A stretch of 64,000 bases of DNA from Halomonadaceae bacterium T82-2 (GTDB lineage Bacteria > Pseudomonadota > Gammaproteobacteria > Pseudomonadales > Halomonadaceae), in assembly GCA_001577635.1 (NCBI GenBank), contig LSBP01000002.1, positions 186,001-250,000 on the forward strand. The letters are read 5' to 3'. Below the pieces are notes generated by a model. It was given only the letters and a program-made list of their open reading frames with translations. It ran no database searches and was not told the DNA's origin. Positions 1-8,344 of this stretch are shown here, in pieces. A program made the translations under genes and the position numbers. The number at the start of each line of letters is the position of its first letter. Positions within the stretch are counted from its first letter, which is position 1.

Positions 1-1828
1 TCGCCTCCTGCTGATAGAACCCCGGGTCCCCCACCTTGGCTTCGAAGTCGGCAATGTCCGCTTCCAACGCCTCGATGGTGGCCGGCAGCGCATCCAGCTC
101 CCGTTGCAGCTTGTAGGACAGCTTGGCCGGGCGCCTTGCGGGGCGAGCGGGCGTCTCGGGTGCAGCGGCTTCGGTGGAAGGTACCGCCGCACTGGCGGGC
201 TCGGCCGTACGCCGGGCGGTATCGAAGACCCAGGGTGCCGGCGGCAACTTGCCGCCCTGGCGGATCCAGTCACTGTAGCCGCCGACATAGGCCTTGACCC
301 TGCCGTCGCCCTCAAAGGCCAGCACGTCGGTCACCACGTTGTCCATGAATTCCCGGTCGTGGGAGACCAGCAGCAGCGTGCCCGGGAAGTCCAGCAGCAG
401 TTCCTCGAGCAGTTCCAGCGTCTCGACATCAAGATCGTTGGTCGGCTCGTCGAGCACCAGCACGTTGGCCGGCTGGGTGAACAGCTTGGCCAGCAGCAGC
501 CGGTTGGACTCGCCGCCCGACAGCGCCTTGACCGGCTGGCGGGCGCGCTCGGGGGTGAACAGGAAATCCTGCAGGTAGCTGATGACGTGGCGATCCTTGC
601 CGCCGATCGTCACCCGATCACGCCCCTGGGCGACGTTGTCGTAGACGCTCTTCTCGAGTTCCAGGCCGGCACGCAGCTGATCGAAGTAGGCCACCTGCAG
701 ATTGGTGCCCAGGCGCACCCGACCTTCGGTGGGCTCGAGCTCACCGAGCAGAATCTTGAGCAGCGTGGTCTTGCCCGCCCCGTTGCGCCCGATCAGCCCG
801 ACCCGGTCGCCGCGCTGAATCTCCAGATTCAGATCACGGATGATCCAGTCGTCACCGTAGCGCTGGCTGACGCCGGTCAGCTCGACGACCCGCTTGCCGC
901 TGCGCTCGCCGGTATCGACGCGGATCGTCGCCCGCCCCTGGCGCTCGCGCCGCTCGGCCCGGTCCCGGCGCATCTGCTCGAGCGCACGCACACGCCCCTC
1001 GTTGCGGGTCCGGCGGGCCTTGATGCCCTGACGAATCCAGGCTTCCTCCTGGGCCAGCTTCTTGTCGAACTCGGCGTTCTCGCGCGCCTCGACCTCCAGC
1101 TCGTGGGTCTTCTGCGCCTGATAGCGCGCGTAGTCGCCCGGATAGCGCCCCAGCCGCCCGCGATCGAGCTCCAGAATGTTGGTGGCCAGGCGCGACAGGA
1201 AGGCCCGGTCGTGGGTGATGAACAGCACGGCGCCGGGGAAGGCGGCCAGCTGTTCCTCGAGCCAGGTGATGGTATCCAGATCGAGATGGTTGGTGGGCTC
1301 GTCGAGCAGCAGCAGATCGGGCTCGGCGACCAGCGCCCGGGCCAGCGCCACACGCCGCCGCCAGCCGCCCGACAGCTCGGACATGGGCGCATCCTCGGGC
1401 AGGCCCAGGCGCGTCAGCACGGTGTCGATGCGCTGATGAAACGACCAGCCGTCGATCGACTCGAGCTCGGTCTGCAGCTGCGCCAGCCGTGCCATGTCCG
1501 GGTCGGCCGACTGCACCAGGTGATGGTACTCGGCCAGCAGCGCCCCGGCCCGGGGCAACCCCTGGGCCACCACATCGAAGATCGTCTCGCCGCTGGCCGC
1601 GGGCAGGTCCTGGGCCAGCACGCCGACGCGCAGCCCGGGAGCTCGCCAGACCTGGCCGTCATCGGGAAGAATCTCGCCACTGATCAGCTTGAGCAGGGTC
1701 GACTTGCCGGTGCCGTTGCGGCCGACCAGCGCCAGACGCTCGCCCTTTTCCAGGACCAGGTCGGCACCGTCGAGCAGCACATGCGGCCCGTAGGCCAGAT
1801 GCAACTGTTCCAGACGTAGCAGTGTCAC
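1..1828 (-). CDS. uup: ABC-F family ATPase Uup (3' end beyond window)
   Basis: This is a soluble ABC-F protein with two ATP-binding cassettes and no membrane segment; the family acts on ribosomes or DNA intermediates, and Uup has been linked to suppressing precise transposon excision. Reading leftward from a GTG at 1828, the frame stays open to base 1. The first Walker A (GRNGTGKST) is near residue 36, followed by LSGGWRRRVALARAL. The second Walker A (GRNGAGKTT) is near residue 343, followed by LSGGESNRLLLAKL. Each cassette has an LDEPT Walker B. A charged linker separates the cassettes, and a C-terminal region follows the second, as expected for Uup rather than EttA. About 30 residues are probably missing at the left edge. 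A long open frame on the opposite strand is a codon-bias shadow. Confidence 0.93.
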   Translation of the reverse strand, partial: MTLLRLEQLHLAYGPHVLLDGADLVLEKGERLALVGRNGTGKSTLLKLISGEILPDDGQVWRAPGLRVGVLAQDLPAASGETIFDVVAQGLPRAGALLAEYHHLVQSADPDMARLAQLQTELESIDGWSFHQRIDTVLTRLGLPEDAPMSELSGGWRRRVALARALVAEPDLLLLDEPTNHLDLDTITWLEEQLAAFPGAVLFITHDRAFLSRLATNILELDRGRLGRYPGDYARYQAQKTHELEVEARENAEFDKKLAQEEAWIRQGIKARRTRNEGRVRALEQMRRDRAERRERQGRATIRVDTGERSGKRVVELTGVSQRYGDDWIIRDLNLEIQRGDRVGLIGRNGAGKTTLLKILLGELEPTEGRVRLGTNLQVAYFDQLRAGLELEKSVYDNVAQGRDRVTIGGKDRHVISYLQDFLFTPERARQPVKALSGGESNRLLLAKLFTQPANVLVLDEPTNDLDVETLELLEELLLDFPGTLLLVSHDREFMDNVVTDVLAFEGDGRVKAYVGGYSDWIRQGGKLPPAPWVFDTARRTAEPASAAVPSTEAAAPETPARPARRPAKLSYKLQRELDALPATIEALEADIADFEAKVGDPGFYQQEA

Positions 1829-1944
1829 GCACTACCTCACTTCGGGGGATGTCAGAAACGCCCAGTGTAACGCACCCGGTCAGCGCTGTGGCGGGACCGG
1901 TCATCGCGTTACAATGCGCGCCACCATGATTCAAGGAGCGGCGC

Positions 1945-2808
1945 ATGTCTGATTCGCCCGATATCCGCGACGATTCTCCCCTGCCGGAAGCGCTGCGCTT
2001 CCGGGCACCGGCCCCGCTGGTGGACATCGGCGCCAACCTCACCCACGACAGCTTCGATCGCGACGGCGAGGCAGTGATCGAGCGCGCCCGGGCGGCCGGT
2101 GTCGAGACGCTGATCGTCACCGGCACCGACCTGCGTCACGCCCGCCAGGCGATCGAACTCGCGGAACGCCACTCCGGGCTGTATGCCACCGCCGGCATTC
2201 ACCCGCATGAAGCCAGCCAGTGGAACGCCGAACTGGCCGCGGCCTTTGCCGAACTCCATCGCCATCCGGCAGTGGTCGCCGTCGGCGAATGCGGCCTCGA
2301 CTTCAACCGTAACTTCTCGACACCCGCCGAGCAGGAGCGGGCCTTCGAGGCGCAGCTCACGCTGGCCGCCGAGAACGGGCTGCCGCTGTTTCTTCACGAA
2401 CGCGACGCCGGCCGGCGCATGCTCGAGATGCTCACGGCCTGGCGCGACGATATCCGCGATGCGGTGGTGCACTGCTTCACCGGCGAGCGTGACGTGCTGC
2501 ATGGCTATCTGGATCTCGACCTGCACGTGGGGCTGACCGGCTGGCTGTGCGACGAGCGGCGCGGCCATCACCTGCGCGAGCTGCTCGCCGACATCCCGCT
2601 GAACCGGCTGATGGTCGAGACCGACTGCCCCTATCTGCTGCCGCGCAACCTGCCCGCCAAGCCGCGGGCGCGCCGCCATGAACCGGCGCTGCTGCCGTGG
2701 ATCGTCGCGGAGATCGCCCACTGGCGCGGCGACGCGGCGCTGACGGTCGCCCGCAAGACCACCGCCACCGCCCGCCGTTTCTTTCAGCTCGAGGAGACCG
2801 CCCGATGA
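1945..2808 (+). CDS. tatD: TatD family 3'-5' DNA exonuclease
   Basis: A cytoplasmic metal-dependent nuclease of 287 aa with the TIM-barrel TatD fold, implicated in DNA repair and oxidative stress. The sequence carries DIGANLTHDSF (27-37), GIHPHE (84-89), GECGLDFNRNFSTP (114-127), LFLHERDA (148-155), HCFTGERD (176-183) and ETDCPYLLPR (225-234). The likely metal ligands are E115, H151, H176 and D227. The GECGLDFNRNFSTP and CDERRG stretches match E. coli TatD itself better than the YcfH or YjjV paralogues. An extra tail of about 25 residues precedes the conserved start. The stop overlaps the next gene's ATG (ATGA), so the two are probably translationally coupled. Confidence 0.94.
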   Translation: MSDSPDIRDDSPLPEALRFRAPAPLVDIGANLTHDSFDRDGEAVIERARAAGVETLIVTGTDLRHARQAIELAERHSGLYATAGIHPHEASQWNAELAAAFAELHRHPAVVAVGECGLDFNRNFSTPAEQERAFEAQLTLAAENGLPLFLHERDAGRRMLEMLTAWRDDIRDAVVHCFTGERDVLHGYLDLDLHVGLTGWLCDERRGHHLRELLADIPLNRLMVETDCPYLLPRNLPAKPRARRHEPALLPWIVAEIAHWRGDAALTVARKTTATARRFFQLEETAR

Positions 2809-3284
2809 GCGACTTTCCCGGCTTCATCGCCGTCGAGACCGGCGAGGAAGACGCCCTGCCGCTGGCCATCGCCTGGGCACTGCCCGACGGCCAGATCAAG
2901 CACACCCTGATTCAGCCCGACGACGACTGGCTCGGCGAGGAGCTGGCCGCGCTCGGCGACTACAGCCTGGACGAGCTGCGCACCTTCGGCGTCAGCCCGC
3001 TCGATGTGCTCAAGGAACTCGAGGGTGATCACTTCAGCACCACGCTCTACACCACGGGCATCAGCGACGACGAGGCGGCACTGTCACGGATTTTCGACAC
3101 CTTCGGCGTCGATCCCTTCGTGGAGCTGGCGCCGGTGGCGAGTCTCTACCCCGACCTGCAACCGGGCGAATGGGAGCGGGCGCGCAATGACCTGTTCGGT
3201 GAACTCGGCCTCGAGCCGCTGCGCGCCGACCATGAGGTGCAGGTCATGCTCTACCTGCATCAGCGTCTGATCGACAGCGTCTAG
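2805..3284 (+). CDS. Small conserved protein, possibly a degenerate exonuclease fold
   Basis: This 159-aa protein starts at the ATG that overlaps the tatD stop; an in-frame start further upstream would lie inside tatD and is rejected. The N-terminus (GFIAVETGEEDALPLAIAWALPDG, then LIQPDDDW) resembles the first strands of DnaQ/RNase H-like 3'-5' exonucleases, which usually read DxEtG. Here the first acidic residue is replaced (AVETG), so catalysis is doubtful. No signal peptide or membrane segment is visible. Coupling to tatD suggests a nucleic-acid role, but this is inference. The TAG stop at 3282-3284 overlaps the first bases of the palindromic repeat that follows. Confidence 0.75.
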   Translation: MSDFPGFIAVETGEEDALPLAIAWALPDGQIKHTLIQPDDDWLGEELAALGDYSLDELRTFGVSPLDVLKELEGDHFSTTLYTTGISDDEAALSRIFDTFGVDPFVELAPVASLYPDLQPGEWERARNDLFGELGLEPLRADHEVQVMLYLHQRLIDSV

Positions 3285-3428
3285 GGTTTGTCCGAAAAGT
3301 CGGCGAGCGAAGATCAGGCAAGGCGAAAATCAGCGAAAAAGCGGAGTTTACGGGGTGTAAATGAGCATTTTTGAGCTGATTTTCAACGCCGCATGACCGA
3401 GCGCAGCCAGTTTTCAGGCAAAGCCTAG
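3283..3428. repeat. Palindromic MITE-like repeat, copy 1
   Basis: An intergenic element of about 146 bp with imperfect terminal inverted repeats (left AGGGTTTGTCCGAAAA; the right end read in reverse complement is AGGCTTTGCCTGAAAA). An inner stem pairs AAAATCAGC with GCTGATTTT. The central core is GAGTTTA-N7-TAAATGA (3344-3364). It is closely related to the copy at 25937-26080. It contains no coding potential and no transposase. Its left end overlaps the stop codon of the preceding gene and its right end lies 15 bp from the stop of the convergent HPP gene. Confidence 0.85.
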
Positions 3429-3443
3429 TGAGCGGCGGCGGGG

Positions 3444-3980
3444 CTACCACCAATGATGCGGATAGCGGCGGTGCCGTGCCAGATTGTTGACCAGCACGGC
3501 GACGCCCAGCATCAGCAGACAGCCCGCACCGACGGGCACGAAGGCGTACTGCCAGGTCAGGGCATGCAGCGCGTCGGAGCCGATCACCGCGATCAGCGCC
3601 GTGGCCCCGCCGGGCGGATGCAGGGTATGGGTGAGCTGCATCACCAGGATCGCGGTGGACACCGCCACCGCGCCGGCCAGCCAGGTGTCGCCCAGCCACT
3701 GCCAGCAGGCAACGCCGATCAACGCGGAGAGGACATTGCCGCCCAGCACGTTGCGCGGCTGGGCCAGCGGGCTCTCGGGGGCGGCATAGAGCAGGACCGA
3801 GGTGGCACCGAACGAGCCGATCATCAGCAGCGGCTGCACCGAGAACGACTGCTCGCTGATCGCCCCCACCCCCGCCATGCCCAGGAAGGCGCCCAGCCAG
3901 GACCACAGCGCATCGCGCCATGGCGGACGCGGCCTGACGGCCGGCGCGCCCCGCATCTTTCCCAGGTAGTATCGAACCAT
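3444..3980 (-). CDS. HPP family integral membrane protein
   Basis: A small polytopic inner-membrane protein (178 aa from this start) of the HPP family, members of which have been linked to nitrite or other anion transport in plastids and cyanobacteria; its role here is unknown. The family signature THTLHPPGGATAL is present, together with the conserved LMIGSFGATSVLLYAAPESPLAQPRNVLGGN block. About four to five hydrophobic segments can be seen. I chose the ATG at 3980 because a GAGGGAG ribosome site lies just upstream; an ATG at 4007 would add nine residues but has no such site. The gene converges on the tatD pair across the repeat at 3283-3428. Confidence 0.85.
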   Translation of the reverse strand: MVRYYLGKMRGAPAVRPRPPWRDALWSWLGAFLGMAGVGAISEQSFSVQPLLMIGSFGATSVLLYAAPESPLAQPRNVLGGNVLSALIGVACWQWLGDTWLAGAVAVSTAILVMQLTHTLHPPGGATALIAVIGSDALHALTWQYAFVPVGAGCLLMLGVAVLVNNLARHRRYPHHWW

Positions 3981-4093
3981 GCGGCTTTCGCTCCCTCGAC
4001 GTGACAAAGCGCGCTATCTTGCCAAGCTGGGGCCATGGCCGGGAAATACCGTTCGGTCATGGTGTTAGACCATCGACTTGCCTCGCATTCGCC

Positions 4094-4666
4094 TCATGCC
4101 GGCACGCCGCCGAGCACCTCACGACCGGCGGTAACGGCCGCCGCCACATCGGCGCCCTGTCCGTAACGGGCGTCCAGCGCCGCCCGAAAGCTCGCCGCGC
4201 GCCGCGGCAGTCCCTGCGCCTCGTAGCGGGCCGCGCGTGCCTCGACCCGCTCCCGGAAGGCCTCGCGGTCCACCACCACGTCACCGAGGTTGTCGACGCT
4301 GACGTGAAAGCGACGACGGCAGGCCCGGGTAAACAGCAGCTCGAGCGCCTGGGGCGCCACCTCCACGGTTTCGAAGGCCGCCTGCTGGCGAGCGTCGCGG
4401 CCGTCGGGCAGGTACCAGTAACCGTAGTCCTCCAGGCGACGGCGACGCTCGCCGGCGATACACCAGTGGCTGACCTCGTGGAGGGCGCTGGCAAAGAAGC
4501 CCCGGGCGAAGATCACCCGATGCCAGGCGCACTCGGCATCGGCGGGCAGGTAGAGGGGCTCGTCGCCGCCACGGATCAGCCGGGTCCGGCAGGTATCGGC
4601 GAACAGACCATCGAACAGGGCGATAAGGTCCGCGACGCCATGGGGATGCAGGGGTTGGTCGCTCAT
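4094..4666 (-). CDS. epmC: Elongation factor P hydroxylase EpmC
   Basis: A 190-aa cytoplasmic enzyme that hydroxylates the lysylated lysine of elongation factor P, the last EF-P modification step in gammaproteobacteria of this type (E. coli YfcM). The sequence shows the family block FASALHEVSHWCIAGERRRRLEDYGYWYLPDGRDARQQ, including the HExxH-like metal site HEVSHW, and then the matching C-terminal VEVAPQALELLF and VSVDNLGDV. Length fits the family. A TATAAT sits only 8 bp before the ATG, so the transcript may be nearly leaderless. It diverges from the MATE exporter. The EF-P lysylation genes are not in this window. Confidence 0.93.
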   Translation of the reverse strand: MSDQPLHPHGVADLIALFDGLFADTCRTRLIRGGDEPLYLPADAECAWHRVIFARGFFASALHEVSHWCIAGERRRRLEDYGYWYLPDGRDARQQAAFETVEVAPQALELLFTRACRRRFHVSVDNLGDVVVDREAFRERVEARAARYEAQGLPRRAASFRAALDARYGQGADVAAAVTAGREVLGGVPA

Positions 4667-4674
4667 GGCGGCGC

Positions 4675-4680
4675 ATTATA
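4675..4680 (-). promoter_or_regulatory. -10 hexamer of epmC
   Basis: A perfect TATAAT reads leftward eight bases before the epmC ATG at 4666. Transcription starting at the usual distance would begin within a few bases of the start codon. The intervening bases hold no ribosome-binding sequence. The -35 region is weak. Confidence 0.55.
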
Positions 4681-4784
4681 CGGCGCCCCGCGCGGTGCGA
4701 AAATGCGCATCGCACAGGCAGACATCCCGGCGCCGGTTGCCTAGACTGGCGGCTCTTTCCTTTCCGCTGAGAGACAGGCTCGAC

Positions 4785-6227
4785 ATGGCGTATCCGGCCC
4801 GGCATGAACGCTGGCAATCCACGTTTCAGGAGTCCCGTGCCCTGCTGCGGCTGGCACTGCCGATCTGTGGAGCCCAGCTGGCCCAGTCGGGCATGAGCGT
4901 CGCCGACGTGATCATGGCCGGCCGGGCCAGCGCGCGCGACCTGGCGGCGGTGTCGGTGGGCTCCAGCCTGTGGCTGCCGCTGATGCTGTTCATGACCGGC
5001 GCGTTGATGGGCCTGACCCCGATCGTCGCCCAGCTGGTGGGCGCCGACCGCATACCGGCGGTTCGCGCTCCCGTGCATCAGGCCCTGTGGCTGGCGCTGG
5101 TATTCGGCGTGCTGGCCGGCCTGGCACTGGTGTTCGGCGTCGCGCCGGTGTTCACGCTGCTCGGGGTTCCCGAAGGGGTCGCGGCGCTGTCCGCCGACTA
5201 CCTGCGCATGGTCGCCATCGGCATGCCCGGCGTGGCGCTCTATCAGGCCCTGCGTGCCTTTGCCGACGGCATGAACCACACCCGCCCGACCCTCTGGATC
5301 AGCCTGGTGGGGCTGGCCGTCAACATCCCCAGCAACTATGTGCTGATCTACGGCGGCGCCGGCATCGAGGCCGTGCTGGGCGGCGCCACGCCCGCTCGAC
5401 TGGCCGGGCTGCCCGCCCTCGGCGCCCGGGGGTGCGGCGTGGCCACGGCCATCGCCATGTGGACGATGTGTCTGACGATGTTCGCCTACACTCGCCGCAG
5501 CCGGGTTCTCGCCCCGGTACGACTATGGCGGACCCTGTGCCCGCCGCAGCGCCGCCAGCTGGCCGAACTGCTCCAGGTGGGGCTGCCGATCGGTGTGGCG
5601 ATCTTCGTCGAGGTCACGCTGTTCACCCTGATCGCACTGCTGGTCGCGCGGCTCGGCGAAGTCACGGTAGCCGCGCATCAGGTCGCGCTCAACTACACCT
5701 CGATCCTGTTCATGCTGCCGCTGTCGCTGGCCATGGCGCTGACGGTACGCGTCGGCAACACCCTGGGGCGCGGCGAGCCCGAGCGCGCCCGCTTCGTCAC
5801 CCTCGTCGGCCTGGGAGTAGGCATTGTCGCGGCGCTGCTCAACGATCTGCTGATGTGGCTGACCGCCGGTCCGGTGGTTGCGCTCTACACGCCTAATCCC
5901 GGGGTGCAGTCACTGGCCCTGTCGCTGATCGGCCTGGCGCTGATCTATCAGGTCTCGGACGCCCTGCAAGTGACCCTGGCCGGTGCGCTGCGCGGCTACA
6001 AGGATACCCGCATCATCATGGCCATCACGCTCGTCGCCTACTGGCTGGTGGGGCTGGGGGGCGGCTGGCTGCTGGCCGGCGGACACTGGCCGGGGCTCGC
6101 ACCGCTGGGTGTCCGGGGCTACTGGCTCGGCCTGACGGCCGGGCTGAGTGTCGCCGCCGCACTGCTGGGGTGGCGCCTGCATGTCATCAGCCGCCTGCCT
6201 CGCCGGGCCGATGCGCATGGTCCTTGA
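4785..6227 (+). CDS. MATE family multidrug/cation antiporter
   Basis: An inner-membrane efflux protein of the multidrug and toxic compound extrusion family (NorM-like), normally exchanging Na+ or H+ for cationic drugs. From the ATG at 4785 it is 480 aa, typical for NorM, with about twelve hydrophobic segments in two MatE halves. The first half begins LLRLALPICGAQLAQSGMSVADVIMAGRASARDLAAVSVGSSLW, and the second half has the matching EVTLFTLIALLVARLGEVTVAAHQVALNYTSILFMLPLSLAMALTVRVGN. The open frame extends further upstream to 4665, but that part overlaps epmC and lacks the family pattern. It overlaps the start of the downstream lipoprotein gene, so the two are probably an operon. Substrate cannot be inferred. 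Confidence 0.92.
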   Translation: MAYPARHERWQSTFQESRALLRLALPICGAQLAQSGMSVADVIMAGRASARDLAAVSVGSSLWLPLMLFMTGALMGLTPIVAQLVGADRIPAVRAPVHQALWLALVFGVLAGLALVFGVAPVFTLLGVPEGVAALSADYLRMVAIGMPGVALYQALRAFADGMNHTRPTLWISLVGLAVNIPSNYVLIYGGAGIEAVLGGATPARLAGLPALGARGCGVATAIAMWTMCLTMFAYTRRSRVLAPVRLWRTLCPPQRRQLAELLQVGLPIGVAIFVEVTLFTLIALLVARLGEVTVAAHQVALNYTSILFMLPLSLAMALTVRVGNTLGRGEPERARFVTLVGLGVGIVAALLNDLLMWLTAGPVVALYTPNPGVQSLALSLIGLALIYQVSDALQVTLAGALRGYKDTRIIMAITLVAYWLVGLGGGWLLAGGHWPGLAPLGVRGYWLGLTAGLSVAAALLGWRLHVISRLPRRADAHGP

Positions 6228-7287
6228 GCGCCGCACGGCCGGGCACCCGCTGGGCCGTGTCCTGCTCGGCCTGGTCCTGTTGAGCATGAGCGGGTGCGGC
6301 GACCCGGCCGCCGAACAACGGCTCGCCGCCTGGCAGGACGCCATCACACAGGCACTGGACCTCCCTTCGCCGGCCAACGCCTCGCCGCCCAACATCGGCG
6401 CCTTTCCCGAGCGCGATGCCCGCCTGTTCTCCATCGAGGACACCCGCGAAGGCCTGCTGGACGTGTACGCCCTGCGTCGCTGCGACATCGTCAAGCTGGT
6501 CGCCCGGCGCAACAGTCAGCTGGGCAAGGTGGCGCCGGCCAGCCAGCACTGGCTCTACGAGCTGACGCTCTGGCGGCGCCTGCAGGCCTGCTGGAACGGC
6601 CCGGCCGCACAGGCGCTCGCCGCCGAGGATCGCCGACGCCTCGGCCACCTGCTGGAACGCAAGACCCGCCAGCTGCCGCGGTTGAGCTGGAACGCCCTGT
6701 TCGATGCCGAAGAGTGGGTCGGCACCTTCTCGCGCGCCAGCTCGCCACTGCCGCCCGACGGCGACCTGCAAAGCGCCCTGGTCGCACTGGATTATCTGCG
6801 CCGGATGGTGGTGCATCAGTTCGACCCTCGCTGGACGCCAACCTCGGCCGACCTGGAGGGGCATCTCAAGGCCCTGCGCCAGGCGCCCTTCACCGCCGAG
6901 GTTTTACGCGGTCTGTTGCTGGCCACGCAGCGTCTCGAAGCGCTGGATGGGCGGCTGGCCCAAGCCACCTGCCCCCCGGCCGGCGCCGCCTCCCTGAACG
7001 AAGCGCTGGCCTCGCCGGCGGTACAGCGGGGCCGGGCCTATCTCGACCGGCTGACCGAACAGGGCAGGCGCTGGCTGACGGCCGTGAACGCCCTGCTCGA
7101 TGCCTACCCGGAAACCCGGCCGGCCATCACTCGCTATCGCCGACGCTGGCTGTCGCTCGACAACCCCGCCGCGCCCTGGCCCCGGTTTCACGCCGCCCTC
7201 ACCCGCCACGCGGCACGGATCGACGCCTTGCGCAAGGACTGCACCACACCGAGCGCCTCCGCCCCGTCGATGACCGACGGGGCTTAA
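6211..7287 (+). CDS. DUF3080 family lipoprotein
   Basis: A 358-aa predicted lipoprotein of unknown function. A short basic, hydrophobic leader (HPLGRVLLGLVLLSMSGC) ends in a lipobox, so the mature protein should start at Cys and be lipid-anchored. The family pattern is seen in LLDVYALRRCDIVKLVARRNSQLGKVAPASQHWLYELTLWRRLQAC. The rest is alpha-helical and Arg/Leu rich. I took the ATG at 6211; 6217 is equally possible, and both overlap the end of the MATE gene. The last codons are written inside a terminator-like hairpin (7261-7283). Confidence 0.85.
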   Translation: MRMVLERRTAGHPLGRVLLGLVLLSMSGCGDPAAEQRLAAWQDAITQALDLPSPANASPPNIGAFPERDARLFSIEDTREGLLDVYALRRCDIVKLVARRNSQLGKVAPASQHWLYELTLWRRLQACWNGPAAQALAAEDRRRLGHLLERKTRQLPRLSWNALFDAEEWVGTFSRASSPLPPDGDLQSALVALDYLRRMVVHQFDPRWTPTSADLEGHLKALRQAPFTAEVLRGLLLATQRLEALDGRLAQATCPPAGAASLNEALASPAVQRGRAYLDRLTEQGRRWLTAVNALLDAYPETRPAITRYRRRWLSLDNPAAPWPRFHAALTRHAARIDALRKDCTTPSASAPSMTDGA

Positions 7288-7290
7288 TTT
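7261..7290 (+). terminator. Terminator-like hairpin overlapping the end of the DUF3080 gene
   Basis: A 9-bp perfect stem (GCCCCGTCG with CGACGGGGC, loop ATGAC) is followed by TTAATTT. The stem codes for the last residues of the lipoprotein, and the stop TAA lies in the tract after it. The T-tract is short and interrupted, so termination may be partial. Confidence 0.6.
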
Positions 7291-7357
7291 CGCCGTCGGG
7301 CTGTGCTAATAGTGAGGCGTGGCCCAGGCCGACACATTGCCGCTGAGGAGGGTAGCC

Positions 7358-8053
7358 ATGGGTAGCTCGACGTCTCCCCGTTCCGCCCAGGTCATCGATC
7401 TGGACACCGCCCGCCATCGGTTGAGGGCTAGACGCCGCCTGATCCGCCTGGCGCCCGAGCTGGATGGCCTGGAAATGGTCTACCACCTAGCCTCGGACCC
7501 GGACACCCTGTACGGGATGCCGATTCTTGCCTGGGGGCTGCGCGAGGATGGCGAAGTGGTGGGCATGGTGCCCTGGATGGAGGCCCTGACTCCCTGCCAC
7601 GAACTCGACGATCCCGAGCACGGCCATTTCGTCGGCTATCGCGATCCGGAAACCGAGGACGTCTTCCTCTCCGCACCCGAGCACAAGGTGCTCGAACTCG
7701 AGCATGCCGCCGCCTACTTCGACTACGAGGACAGCGCGGAAACCACCCTGCTCCAGCAGCTGCCCGAAACGCTGGGCACGCATGCGCTGTGCCTCGACGA
7801 CAGCCAGGCGAGCTGGCAGCTCAAGCTGGTGTTCGGCTGGCGGCTCTACAGCAACGGCGAGGTCGAGGCGCTGCTGGTCGACGAGAGCCGCGTGGAATCG
7901 ACACCGGTGGTGGCCGGCGATGCCTGCCTGTACGCCGGCCACAGCCGCCACGCGGTGGTGTACTTCTTCCAGCGGGCGATCGCCAACCGCATCCGCCAGG
8001 AGGACCCGGACACGCTGGAGGCGCTGGCCTGCATGGTCGGCCAGGACGGGTAG
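7358..8053 (+). CDS. Conserved-looking hypothetical protein, 231 aa
   Basis: I do not recognise this protein. The ATG at 7358 is chosen because a strong GAGGAGG lies five bases upstream; a GTG at 7319 is in frame but has no such site. The product is acidic and soluble, with no signal peptide or membrane helix. Features include a basic N-terminal stretch (ARHRLRARRRLIRL), a central acidic region (ELDDPEHGHFVGYRDPETEDVF), and a C-terminal region with DACLYAGHSRHAVVYFFQRAIANRIRQEDPDTLEALA. Base composition matches its neighbours, so it looks resident rather than recently acquired. It follows the terminator-like hairpin of the previous gene and converges on tusA. Confidence 0.75.
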   Translation: MGSSTSPRSAQVIDLDTARHRLRARRRLIRLAPELDGLEMVYHLASDPDTLYGMPILAWGLREDGEVVGMVPWMEALTPCHELDDPEHGHFVGYRDPETEDVFLSAPEHKVLELEHAAAYFDYEDSAETTLLQQLPETLGTHALCLDDSQASWQLKLVFGWRLYSNGEVEALLVDESRVESTPVVAGDACLYAGHSRHAVVYFFQRAIANRIRQEDPDTLEALACMVGQDG

Positions 8054-8064
8054 TCAGGCCCGCC

Positions 8065-8307
8065 TCATCCCCCCAGCCGAATGAAGTAGAGGTAGGTCTC
8101 GCCGCCGGTGTCCTGCGTTACCAGCTCGTGCCCGAGGAAATTGCAGAACTTGGGAATGTCGCGGGTGGTCGCCGGGTCGGTGGCGACCACCTTGAGGACC
8201 TCGCCGGGCTGCATGTCACGCACCTTGTTGTGCATCAGCATGACCGGCTCGGGGCAGTAGAGCCCGCTGGTGTCGAGCTCGGCATCGAAATCGGGTGTTG
8301 CGTCCAT
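8065..8307 (-). CDS. tusA: Sulfur carrier protein TusA
   Basis: An 80-aa sulfurtransferase carrier that accepts persulfide sulfur from IscS and passes it on for tRNA 2-thiouridine synthesis and other sulfur uses. The diagnostic [22 protein letters not shown] contains the active Cys in the CPxP motif, followed by [20 protein letters not shown] chose the ATG at 8307 because GGAGGAG lies just upstream; a longer frame to 8385 overlaps rlmM and lacks family similarity. It is downstream of rlmM on the same strand, so they may be co-transcribed. Confidence 0.95.
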   Translation of the reverse strand: MDATPDFDAELDTSGLYCPEPVMLMHNKVRDMQPGEVLKVVATDPATTRDIPKFCNFLGHELVTQDTGGETYLYFIRLGG

Positions 8308-8344
8308 CACTCCTCCATAGCGAACGACCGGGAACCCCGGCGGG

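Noticed and set aside
104-1819. 571-aa open frame on the plus strand
   Set aside because: Lies fully antisense to uup, whose minus-strand translation has both ABC cassettes. The frame is open only because of third-codon GC bias; its low-complexity Gly/Gln/Leu-rich product resembles no family.
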